Assembly: GCA_029782295.1 (NCBI GenBank)
Contig: JAKOVB010000089.1
Coordinates: forward strand, 620,001-684,000
Source of the DNA: Pseudomonadota bacterium
GTDB taxonomy: Bacteria; Pseudomonadota; Gammaproteobacteria; Burkholderiales; Methylophilaceae
Reading direction: 5' to 3'
DNA length: 64,000 bases
In this document: in pieces, positions 52,920 through 61,102 of the stretch
Numbering within the stretch: position 1 is the stretch's first letter
Layout: every line of letters begins with the position of its first letter
The notes under the pieces: model-generated
What the model was told of the DNA's origin: nothing
Seen by the model: the letters and a program-made list of their open reading frames with translations, nothing else
The model's database searches: none
Made by a program: the position numbers and the translations under genes

Positions 52920-54125
52920 TCAAACTCTGAATTCACTGACCAATAGTGCCGTAACCCGCTTAACGGTATTAAAACCATGGGAAATCAATATTTCGGCGAT
53001 ATCCCGTCCGGAAATAAATAGGATCGGATGGCGGTCTTCTCGGACCTCTTGATATGCTTGCCTGGCAACTACAGAGGTAGTTACAAGCACACCGAATTGC
53101 CGGTGTCGAATACGGGAGATAAGGCGGGATACTTCTTTTACACCCACCGTATTGGGTATTTCACCATTTATAGGTGGGCGATAACACTTCGCCTCTAAAG
53201 AGAACTCTGCGTACACAGGGTCATCTGATAAACCAAGCAGGTATCGGCCGACAGCATCTCGCCCACCATCAATCGTCCCACGGGTAATCTCATCAACGAT
53301 TACCCGTGAGTCTGTCATCTGATAGATGCGTGCCGCAAACCCCTCAAAGGCAATGGGGTCGTCTTTGAAATGCCTCCAAACACACTCCAGGATCGACGCC
53401 TTTAATGGCGTATCTGGTGTTTGTTGCTCTACCGATCGAATCACTGTCGTTGGCTCAGCAACCAGCGGCCGATAAGTTCCAGTCACCACCCAATCCTGCC
53501 AAACTTTTGGTGCATTACTTGTGTTTGGATTTCCAATAGCCAAGTCTGCAATCCATGCCCTTGAAATGACGGGTTCGTTCAAAATGGTGAACGTCGAACG
53601 ATAGTTCTGAAAACGCTGCCCATCTGTCGACTTCCAGACTGCCACCAGATCTTCTGTTGCCGACATCCCAAGGAATCCAGGAACAGCTAACCCTTTGAAC
53701 TGAACTGAGCGAGCACCATTCTTTGTAGGGTGTTTTTTAAAGATGAAGAATGGCGCAACATCAGTTCGCGGAGCAGTTTCATCATGCAGCCGAGAAAACG
53801 TGTGGCGGAGAACCTTATTGCCCCCCGCTCGCGTGTCATGCAGCTCGTGACCGGGAGTCTTGTTGTCGCCAAAGTAAATGAATTTACCAGTATTCAAGTC
53901 AAGTGAATCTGGCCAATCCCGGTCTTCACCAGTCGTAAATAACACCACCCAATTTTTCCGACCACCACGTCCAGACACACGAAACCCGCCCATGTTTCCT
54001 GAGCCAGGCAATAGCTTAGAAATTGGTTCGCCGGAAAGCCGCCCATCGGCACTACTCTCATATACACAATCGACAATCAGCTCGCTTGTTGTGAGTTGCT
54101 CATATGGTACGAGCTTCGTTGGCAT
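52920..54125 (-). CDS. AspBHI/Mrr-like restriction endonuclease
   Basis: The 401-residue protein has an N-terminal region (about residues 15-230) resembling the SRA-like recognition domain of AspBHI: GNMGGFRVSGRGGRKNWVVL, WPDSLDLNTGKFIYFGDNK and TPGHELHDTRAGGNKVL. An Mrr-type PD-(D/E)xK nuclease follows, with DGGRDAVGRYLLGL (near 285) and FSLEAKCYRP (catalytic E-x-K near 308). AspBHI-type enzymes cut DNA carrying 5-methyl- or 5-hydroxymethylcytosine, so modification-dependent restriction is the best guess, not proven. Its GC is visibly lower than in drmA. A Shine-Dalgarno AGGAG lies six bases before the ATG; it is nine bases after the MTase-like gene. Confidence 0.8.
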   Translation of the reverse strand: MPTKLVPYEQLTTSELIVDCVYESSADGRLSGEPISKLLPGSGNMGGFRVSGRGGRKNWVVLFTTGEDRDWPDSLDLNTGKFIYFGDNKTPGHELHDTRAGGNKVLRHTFSRLHDETAPRTDVAPFFIFKKHPTKNGARSVQFKGLAVPGFLGMSATEDLVAVWKSTDGQRFQNYRSTFTILNEPVISRAWIADLAIGNPNTSNAPKVWQDWVVTGTYRPLVAEPTTVIRSVEQQTPDTPLKASILECVWRHFKDDPIAFEGFAARIYQMTDSRVIVDEITRGTIDGGRDAVGRYLLGLSDDPVYAEFSLEAKCYRPPINGEIPNTVGVKEVSRLISRIRHRQFGVLVTTSVVARQAYQEVREDRHPILFISGRDIAEILISHGFNTVKRVTALLVSEFRV

Positions 54126-54134
54126 AACGCTCTC

Positions 54135-55130
54135 CTAGAGCTCTACCCGCGAGAAGTGTGGATAGATTCGATAGAACTTCTTGAATACCTCGAACGGGTT
54201 CTCGCCCATGTCCGTCTTTGGCAACTCGAAACCCATCTTGGTCTCGGCATCGCCGTTCGATTCCATCGTCAGCCTCTCCAGAGTCGAAAGCGCAGGTAGA
54301 TCTAATCGATGTGGGGCATCAACCGTCGCGTAGAACTCCCAACCCTTCACTAAGTCTTCTACGGTCTTGTCATCGCTCCTGCAGATGATGAGTGTGGCGG
54401 TCACCATCGCCTGACCATCGGCATAGTGCGTGGCGAGGGCCCAGACGATCCGACGATCCCAGTAACTAAGCACCTCTTTTTCGACCGCCAACTTTAATAC
54501 GCGAAGTAGGCTCGTGCCATAGGTCTTGAAATTCATTCCCTCGGCAGTCAAACCGCTCGGGAAGAGCGAGCCGAGGCGCTCCTTGAAACGGGCGAGTCGC
54601 CATTCTTGGATCGTCGGCTTCTGGCCTCCGTCTTCGGAGGCTTCGCCTTCAGCTTCGACTGAGATGTCCTTGTACTCCGGCTTTCCGAGCGATGCAGGGT
54701 TAGCGTTGAGTGTGACCCGTAACACACTGCCAATCGGCACTACACCAATGGTACGAGCGAATCGTTCGATTTGCGTCGTGATGCCCTTTGGCTCCGTGTA
54801 GTCAAACCAGATGATGGCAGGATCATCGAAATCGGTTTCGTCGAGGTAGTCTTCGAGGCTATTGTGGACGCAATCAATGGACGCGACAGGGCGATTGAAG
54901 AGCTGGCGCTTGTGCACCTCTTCTTCCGTCTCAATGCACGTCATCTTTGCGATGCCGAGCCGACCGTGGATCATTCGGAAGTCTTCAAGGAAGGGCCCGC
55001 CGAGACCGACGTAGTGGTATTTTTGGAGCGCGAGTTTCGGAGCCAATCGCATCAGCAGCGACAGGAATAGCTCCCGATCCACGGCTTTGTTGGGCCGTAA
55101 CCGGTACGGTAGCGACGAACCAGCACTCAT
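54135..55130 (-). CDS. Rossmann methyltransferase-like protein, unknown target
   Basis: The 331-residue protein has a class I methyltransferase-like core: YVGLGGPFLEDF (about residues 40-51) in the place of the AdoMet-binding loop, the acidic CIETEEE (65-71) as the second-strand end, SLEDYLDE, and IIWFDYTEP (about 106-114) as the motif IV-like segment. There is no NPPY/DPPY or PC motif of DNA methylases, so a DNA target is not assured. The rest is helical with no further motif. It overlaps the GHKL gene by four bases (ATGA) and precedes the restriction gene. I cannot name its substrate or exclude that it has lost catalysis. Confidence 0.65.
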   Translation of the reverse strand: MSAGSSLPYRLRPNKAVDRELFLSLLMRLAPKLALQKYHYVGLGGPFLEDFRMIHGRLGIAKMTCIETEEEVHKRQLFNRPVASIDCVHNSLEDYLDETDFDDPAIIWFDYTEPKGITTQIERFARTIGVVPIGSVLRVTLNANPASLGKPEYKDISVEAEGEASEDGGQKPTIQEWRLARFKERLGSLFPSGLTAEGMNFKTYGTSLLRVLKLAVEKEVLSYWDRRIVWALATHYADGQAMVTATLIICRSDDKTVEDLVKGWEFYATVDAPHRLDLPALSTLERLTMESNGDAETKMGFELPKTDMGENPFEVFKKFYRIYPHFSRVEL

Positions 55131-56548
55131 TGATCAGCCCCTTGCCTCTTGGCCTTCGTGAGTTGCATCTCGAAGCACTTGTCGCCGACGATGCCGGGCT
55201 TTTCATCCGGATCATCGAACAGCAACTTCGAGACGAGCCGTACTTCCTCGGAAGGACGAGAGAAAACGATCTTTCTGGACGATGGCTTCTTGTCCTCCGG
55301 CTCCGGTAAAACCTTTGCCTTCTGTGGGTTGAATTCGATCGTGTCAGCAATCTTTTTGGTCGCACTACGAGCGGCAACGACTTGAATGGCCTGACTCAAC
55401 GGCATCGGTTTGGCGGACTCCCAATGACTTGATTGATCGGCGCGCGGATGGTTCTTCCACTGGTTTGTGTAGGAAATCCAGATGCGCATACTCTCCTTCA
55501 TCTTGACGAGGGATTCCAGCCAGACGTTCGACGAGGTATCAAGTGCGCGTTTCGTCGTGGTGACGGGCAATTTGTCGGCGTGTTTGGAACGGAACTCGAT
55601 AATGCCCGTAATAATGGCGAACTGCGGGTGGTACAGCGGAATGCCATCACCCCAGCCCGTCAGGCGGCTTTTGTCTCCTACGATTACCGCACGATCATTG
55701 CAAAGCACCGTCCAGCCTGCGGTTGCAGACGAACGGTCACGCTCGAATCCCGCGTCGTCGTCCTCATCGTCACCAAGACTCTTCCCAGTATTGAGACCGA
55801 CGGTGATAGAGACGAGCACGCCGTCTATCGTCTTCTGGTAGATGTACGGGGCCGGACGCTTCTCGTCTATCGAAACGAGCACCTCGACACGGACGGACTC
55901 CACGGGTGTTCCGTTGAGTTTCACCCTGAGGCCCCATTGGATGAACATCGTAAAGTGCTCCGCGATCGCGGTGCGCACCTCATTCTCGAACGCTTCGTTG
56001 GCGAAATGCCTTGAGACGCCTCCGTAAAGATCGGCGACGTAGATCGTGGTGCCAGGCTCGTCAAGACGTTCCTTTGCCTCGGTCGGTTCATTGATGGGGA
56101 GCGGATCCCAGTTCTTGGCATCAAGCCATTCCGATGTGATCGGCACCTCGAACGTGTCATCACCATGCCGCGTCCGTACTAACGCGTTGCGCCCCATCTT
56201 GAAGATCGCGCGTTTCATGCCGACACCGTACATGCCGATTGTTTCCGCATCCGAATCGCGGTCATCATCGGGTTCGCGTCCCATCTTGAACGCATAGTTC
56301 TTAGCAACGTCGCGCGGAATGCCACCACAGTTGTCAGTGATGCAGAAGTGGTCTTCGGCAATTTCGATGTCCACGAAATGATTAGCGTAATTGACACCAT
56401 CTCCGTTGGCCAGCCGCATTGCCCCATCAAGGCAATTGTCGAGCAAGTCGAGGATCGCATCGGCAAGGCTAATGTCGCGCGTGAGCATCGTCACGAAGAA
56501 CTGCTTCGTCGGACTCGCCTGAGCGGTGTCAGTGCTTGGTTTTGTCAT
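55127..56548 (-). CDS. GHKL/MORC-like ATPase in the DISARM operon
   Basis: The 473-residue protein has a GHKL (Hsp90/MutL/MORC-type) ATP-binding domain. The N-box is AILDLLDNCLDGAMRL (residues 31-46), motif G1 is DNCGGI (72-77) and motif G2 is GMYGVGMKRA (105-114). The position of the general-base Glu in family members is occupied by Asp34. A transducer-like S5 region follows with conserved Lys candidates (TTTKRALDTS). Prokaryotic MORC-like ATPases are known to occur in restriction-modification loci. A GGAG Shine-Dalgarno is ten bases before the ATG; a 177-base gap separates it from drmMI. Not part of the canonical class 1 DISARM set. Confidence 0.8.
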   Translation of the reverse strand: MTKPSTDTAQASPTKQFFVTMLTRDISLADAILDLLDNCLDGAMRLANGDGVNYANHFVDIEIAEDHFCITDNCGGIPRDVAKNYAFKMGREPDDDRDSDAETIGMYGVGMKRAIFKMGRNALVRTRHGDDTFEVPITSEWLDAKNWDPLPINEPTEAKERLDEPGTTIYVADLYGGVSRHFANEAFENEVRTAIAEHFTMFIQWGLRVKLNGTPVESVRVEVLVSIDEKRPAPYIYQKTIDGVLVSITVGLNTGKSLGDDEDDDAGFERDRSSATAGWTVLCNDRAVIVGDKSRLTGWGDGIPLYHPQFAIITGIIEFRSKHADKLPVTTTKRALDTSSNVWLESLVKMKESMRIWISYTNQWKNHPRADQSSHWESAKPMPLSQAIQVVAARSATKKIADTIEFNPQKAKVLPEPEDKKPSSRKIVFSRPSEEVRLVSKLLFDDPDEKPGIVGDKCFEMQLTKAKRQGADQ

Positions 56549-56725
56549 AGCCTTGTTCTCCGTGTACGTGTTGGTCTGATTATTTTTGTATCTGCCATTG
56601 ATTACTCCAGTGACACGCAGCCAAACGAATCATCATGCGCCAACTCGGCGACACGCAAATGAAATGTCATTGAAGCGCTCAGCGGATATTTCTTTGCCGT
56701 TTTGCATCAACTAGCCCTCCCTCGC
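56549..56725 (-). other. Non-coding gap before the three-gene insert
   Basis: The only gap longer than about 10 bases within the defence operon (177 bases). It holds no open frame or strong hairpin. The minus strand carries AT-rich stretches (ACAAAAATAATCAG) that might serve as a promoter, but no convincing -35/-10 pair was found. Confidence 0.4.
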
Positions 56726-59700
56726 CTAAGGCTTGGCCCGCCAGCGGTTGCCATCGGAATGAGCTTCAATGAATTCATCGCTCAGCAATTCGGCAATGGC
56801 AGCATCCCAATCAGTCGAACTCGCTCCGCAGCCAGTAAGAATTGGTTGCTTCCCAAACCAACCAGTGTGGGCTTCAAGCCACGCCAAAATCTGATCGGAT
56901 GCTTTGTCGCCCCATTGGTTACCCGTAGATGCGCTCTTGGAGCCAGTCTCAATGTTGACTGAGTCCCCGAAGTCGAATCCTGTCTGATGGCGCGAAGATG
57001 CTTTCGCAGGAGCAGCTTGACGTCTAACCGACTTATGGGCGCTACTGGGTGCTGAATTTCCGTGTAAGCCAGCGGCAACCTCTTCCTGATAGCGCTGACG
57101 ATTCAGCTCAGACAGCCGCCGCAGTACTTCGATGCGCGCAGCCTCGGAAATGGTGAAACGCAATCGATCACTTTCAGGCCTATATGAAACTTCGTGAAAA
57201 TCATGATTCAGATTTATATCAGTCCATCCATATAGCCTAAGCACAGATAAATCAATATCTGCCCAAATTCTTCGCAAATCTTCTAGTTGTGCACTCTTCA
57301 TTTTTGGCGAGTGAATTAAATTTGTAGTTTTAGTTAAGCCTAACCCCAACTCCTCCATAATTGACGCTCGTTGGAAATGAAACCTCTCTCCAAGCTCGCT
57401 CAGGTCTTGCCCATTATCTAGAGATGGCATGGGAAACGTTTCATATACATCCGATCCCGAAAATCTAAGATCGTGCTTCATTCGTCCGCCGCGACTCCAA
57501 GCCCATGCAACGAATGGGTTTGACTGAAGAAGTGCCAAGCTCGCAAAGTCTTTCAATGCAAAGACAAATAGATCCAAGGTGAAGATTGACGTATTTGGAA
57601 TTAACGCTGCATTTAGATATTTTGAAACCCGAGTCACTGCAATTACCGAATCAAAACGTACACTTGACGATATATCGAATTCTGCAGGGTGTTTGATAAA
57701 CTGATCGCCGCGCCCAATCGCATGATAGAGATTCTTGGCATCTGAGCCATGCTGCCACCAGAACTGCTTGCGCCGACGTCCTGTTGAATTGGAATCGTTC
57801 GTTCGCATTCGCTCTGGCTTGACCCTCTCTTCAATCCATTTAAATGGCAACTCATACTCGCGAGCCCTTTCCTCTGGCCAATCCCAGAAGTTAATCACCC
57901 ATCGCCTTGGTTTTTGATTTGGATCTGTATTCAGATCTTCCCCATTCAAGTAAGGAAAAATGACATCCACATTTCGCGGGTCAGCATTGAGCATGCAGCG
58001 AGCTTCGTCTGAATTCAAAACGAACCCCATCCCGAGCACAATAGACCCCTGAAAAGCACACCCCTCATTTCTTTTTAAAGTCTTCGGACTCCAATCTGCC
58101 TGGTCGGAAAGAAAGGCGGAAATATGTGCTACTGGATACCCCAAAAGACTTTTCGCCCCTAACCATTCACCTTTGTGCACGTGCACTCGACTTGTGACGA
58201 CCGCAGCCTTTCCGGGCCACGGTTCGTTCGGGTAGGCCGCGTAGATGACGGCACCCGTGCCGACCATCGCTTCCAGTCCGACCTGCCGTGTGTCACCTTC
58301 CGCAATTGTGTTGACTGCGAGTAGCCCGAAACCGCCACCCTCCCGCAACAGGCTCCAAGACCGCAGAAAGAAATAGGCGACTAGATCCGCCGAGCCACGA
58401 CGCCCCTCGGCGATGTGCGCGACCAGCCAATCACGGAAGGCAGTGCCCGCGACTCCGGTGATCCGCTGTCCGCCCAGAAATGGTGGATTACCGACGATGC
58501 CGTCGAAGCCACCGCGCTGGCGAGCGAACACCTCGGGGAACTCCAGTGACCAATGGAAAAGCTTACGAGCTGGTCTGTCTGCGGGCAGATCGGTAGTGAG
58601 CGTGAGGATGGATCGTCTGCGAATGGCGTCGAGTGAATCCGGGCTACCATCAACGGCTTGCCCAGCCAAAATTGCAAGAGATGCAAGCCCATTTTCTAGG
58701 GCCGAACTATTGAGTCCTGTTGCGAATACATCGCCGATGAACGCATCAGCGATGCTTTCCGGAACTTCGAGTCTGCGGCGAGCATCCGCATCCAGATGTG
58801 CCATGGCTTCCACATCCCGGATGTCTCTGATCGGCATCTGGCGCAGTCGCTGGCGCAGTTCGATCGCTTCGTGAACGGCCTTTTCGATATTCTTACCAAA
58901 CAGACGTTGCTGGCCTTTGCCTCCGGGCGTCATTGAGAGTTCTGTGAGCTGATCCAAACGATGGATGCCCAGCAGGCTGTCGCCGCAACGCAGGTTATGG
59001 TCGAGGAAGCCAAAGGGGCGTCCCTTGGCCAGCGTCACCAGCCAGATAGACAGCTTGGCCAGTTCGACTGCCAGCGGGTTCAAATCGACGCCGTACAGGC
59101 AGCGCTCAGCAATGAGGCGGCGCGCGATCACCGTGCGTGCTTCACTGTCACGGGGCAGAGGTTCCTTGGCCGCTCCGGCATCCAGAACTTCACCATCCAC
59201 ATTCACGGTTTTGCCCGTTGCCTCGACCTGTGACCAAGCCTCAACAAGGCGATCAGACAACCATCGGCAGGCTTGCACCAAGAAAGCTCCCGAGCCCATG
59301 GCCGGGTCGCAAATCTTGAGGTCAAGCAGCTCGGCTGGGGATTTCAATACCCATTGATCGCGCGGCGATCCCACTGCGGGGCCGACATAGGCGACAGGTG
59401 TGAGCGTCTCGGCAACGATAGCTTCGGTCAGCGATTTCGGGGTGTAGTGGGTGCCGGTTTCGCGTCGATCGGAACCTGTGGTGACGATGAAAGCGCCAGC
59501 GGGATACACCAGCGGATAGCCCCATGGATCGGTGCGCAGCAGATGGGCATAAGGTTTGACGTGATCGCGAAGCTTGGTGTCGCCTTGGCAAGCGGTCAGC
59601 AGACGGTCGGCCAAGGTGTCGTCGACGGGTTTGGCCAGATCATTGCGCACCCGGCTGGCGGAACTACCGGAGCGATCTTGCAGCAACTCCGCCAATCGCG

Positions 59701-61102
59701 CGGCACCATCCAAACCCGCCGAATCCAGCTCGGCCAGTTTGACCCATGGCGTCTTGGCACTCTTGGTGGCATCCAGTTCCAGCGTGACCTCATCGGTGCG
59801 TTTAACGGTGCGTTCGAGCAGGCCCTCGTACACGTAGCCGATCTGTTCAACGTCCAATGCGCGGTAAGACAGTGTGCGGCCCTGGAATTGCTGAATGGCT
59901 TCCAGCAACAGCAGCACGGTGCGGTTGTCGATGGGCAGCGGCTTGGCTGCGTCGCTGCGCCAGTTGGAGCCCTTTTCCCGGCCTTCAAGAAAGGGGAAGC
60001 GGTCGGGATCGAACAGCGAGCCGCCCAGTGCAGGCAGGCGCAGGTTTTCGTGCTCAATGCCGCCGAACACGGCGCGGAAGATCGCCAGCAGACGTGACCA
60101 CGCATCCCAACGGCGCTCAAGGATCTCTTCGGATTCCTTGCGCAACTGCATGCGCAAGGTGGAGAGCGCGTAGTTGGCCTCGTAGCGTTCGTCGCCCAGC
60201 AGGAGCAGGCCACGCTCCTCGGCGGAGAGCAGGAATACCAAGCGCATCATCACCGTGAGCGCGGCTTCATACAGCTCGGATTCCTTGACGTCGTGCAGGA
60301 GCTCTCGATTGCGATCCTGGTCGGCTTTGTCGAGCGTCTGAATCAACACCTCGACGGCGCGGCGCACTTGCTCGCCAAGAGCATCGGTGACTTCGTCCTG
60401 AAACTTCAGAGAGCGATCGAACAGTGCGGGCAGTTGTTCGGATTCATCGACAAAGAAACGGCGAATGCCGAGCAGATGCACGAATGCCTGCAGGGTGATG
60501 GTCTCTTGGCTCCAGATGCGGGCATACCAACTGGCAAAGGTGGTAACGGCACCCACCGGGGCATCCACCAGCATCCAGCGCTCGCCGTTGGTTACCAGCC
60601 CGAGGCGGCAACCCAGTGAGCGGCACAATTGCACCATTCGATCGGCGGGTGTGGCGGCCCAGCCGTTTTGCTTCAGAGTGGCATCAAGGTCGACGTCCTG
60701 CGCATAGGTCTGGATCAGTAGTAGTGGCTTGTTAGCGCGCTGCTCATCGATCACGGCAAGATCGGGCGACAGCGTCACGCCGTGTTCTGGCAAGCTGGCT
60801 TGGAGGTTGGCGGCGCACCAGTCGCCGCGCTTGAGAACGTCGCCTTTGCCGTCTTCATCGAGTTCGAGACCGCGCGACAGCACCTCGTCGATCCAAGCCA
60901 TGTGTAGCTCGTCGAACTGGGCGTCTTCCAGCTCCAGCGCTTCGCGCCATTCCTCATAGGCTTGGCGCAGACGTTTACGTTTGATGCCATTGAGCTCTTC
61001 CAATCCTTGCGGAAAGGCTTCTTTAAGAACGGGAACGGCGAGGAATGGACCAGAGATCTCAATCAGCGACAGCCAATCATCATGCACGCTTGGAGCACTC
61101 AT
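56726..61102 (-). CDS. drmMI: DISARM class 1 adenine methyltransferase DrmMI
   Basis: The 1458-residue protein is a large gamma-class N6-adenine methylase of the Eco57I/type IIG-like kind. The AdoMet motif I is CDPAMGSGAFLVQA (near residue 600), catalytic motif IV is GIVGNPPFLGG (near 870), and an Arg-rich helical N-terminal region (residues 1-550) is shared with DrmMI and related methylases. It should methylate host DNA so that DISARM spares it. The coding stretch at about 57170-58170 (residues about 980-1310) is markedly AT-rich and includes the probable target-recognition region. The start overlaps drmD (ATGA). Confidence 0.92.
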   Translation of the reverse strand: MSAPSVHDDWLSLIEISGPFLAVPVLKEAFPQGLEELNGIKRKRLRQAYEEWREALELEDAQFDELHMAWIDEVLSRGLELDEDGKGDVLKRGDWCAANLQASLPEHGVTLSPDLAVIDEQRANKPLLLIQTYAQDVDLDATLKQNGWAATPADRMVQLCRSLGCRLGLVTNGERWMLVDAPVGAVTTFASWYARIWSQETITLQAFVHLLGIRRFFVDESEQLPALFDRSLKFQDEVTDALGEQVRRAVEVLIQTLDKADQDRNRELLHDVKESELYEAALTVMMRLVFLLSAEERGLLLLGDERYEANYALSTLRMQLRKESEEILERRWDAWSRLLAIFRAVFGGIEHENLRLPALGGSLFDPDRFPFLEGREKGSNWRSDAAKPLPIDNRTVLLLLEAIQQFQGRTLSYRALDVEQIGYVYEGLLERTVKRTDEVTLELDATKSAKTPWVKLAELDSAGLDGAARLAELLQDRSGSSASRVRNDLAKPVDDTLADRLLTACQGDTKLRDHVKPYAHLLRTDPWGYPLVYPAGAFIVTTGSDRRETGTHYTPKSLTEAIVAETLTPVAYVGPAVGSPRDQWVLKSPAELLDLKICDPAMGSGAFLVQACRWLSDRLVEAWSQVEATGKTVNVDGEVLDAGAAKEPLPRDSEARTVIARRLIAERCLYGVDLNPLAVELAKLSIWLVTLAKGRPFGFLDHNLRCGDSLLGIHRLDQLTELSMTPGGKGQQRLFGKNIEKAVHEAIELRQRLRQMPIRDIRDVEAMAHLDADARRRLEVPESIADAFIGDVFATGLNSSALENGLASLAILAGQAVDGSPDSLDAIRRRSILTLTTDLPADRPARKLFHWSLEFPEVFARQRGGFDGIVGNPPFLGGQRITGVAGTAFRDWLVAHIAEGRRGSADLVAYFFLRSWSLLREGGGFGLLAVNTIAEGDTRQVGLEAMVGTGAVIYAAYPNEPWPGKAAVVTSRVHVHKGEWLGAKSLLGYPVAHISAFLSDQADWSPKTLKRNEGCAFQGSIVLGMGFVLNSDEARCMLNADPRNVDVIFPYLNGEDLNTDPNQKPRRWVINFWDWPEERAREYELPFKWIEERVKPERMRTNDSNSTGRRRKQFWWQHGSDAKNLYHAIGRGDQFIKHPAEFDISSSVRFDSVIAVTRVSKYLNAALIPNTSIFTLDLFVFALKDFASLALLQSNPFVAWAWSRGGRMKHDLRFSGSDVYETFPMPSLDNGQDLSELGERFHFQRASIMEELGLGLTKTTNLIHSPKMKSAQLEDLRRIWADIDLSVLRLYGWTDINLNHDFHEVSYRPESDRLRFTISEAARIEVLRRLSELNRQRYQEEVAAGLHGNSAPSSAHKSVRRQAAPAKASSRHQTGFDFGDSVNIETGSKSASTGNQWGDKASDQILAWLEAHTGWFGKQPILTGCGASSTDWDAAIAELLSDEFIEAHSDGNRWRAKP

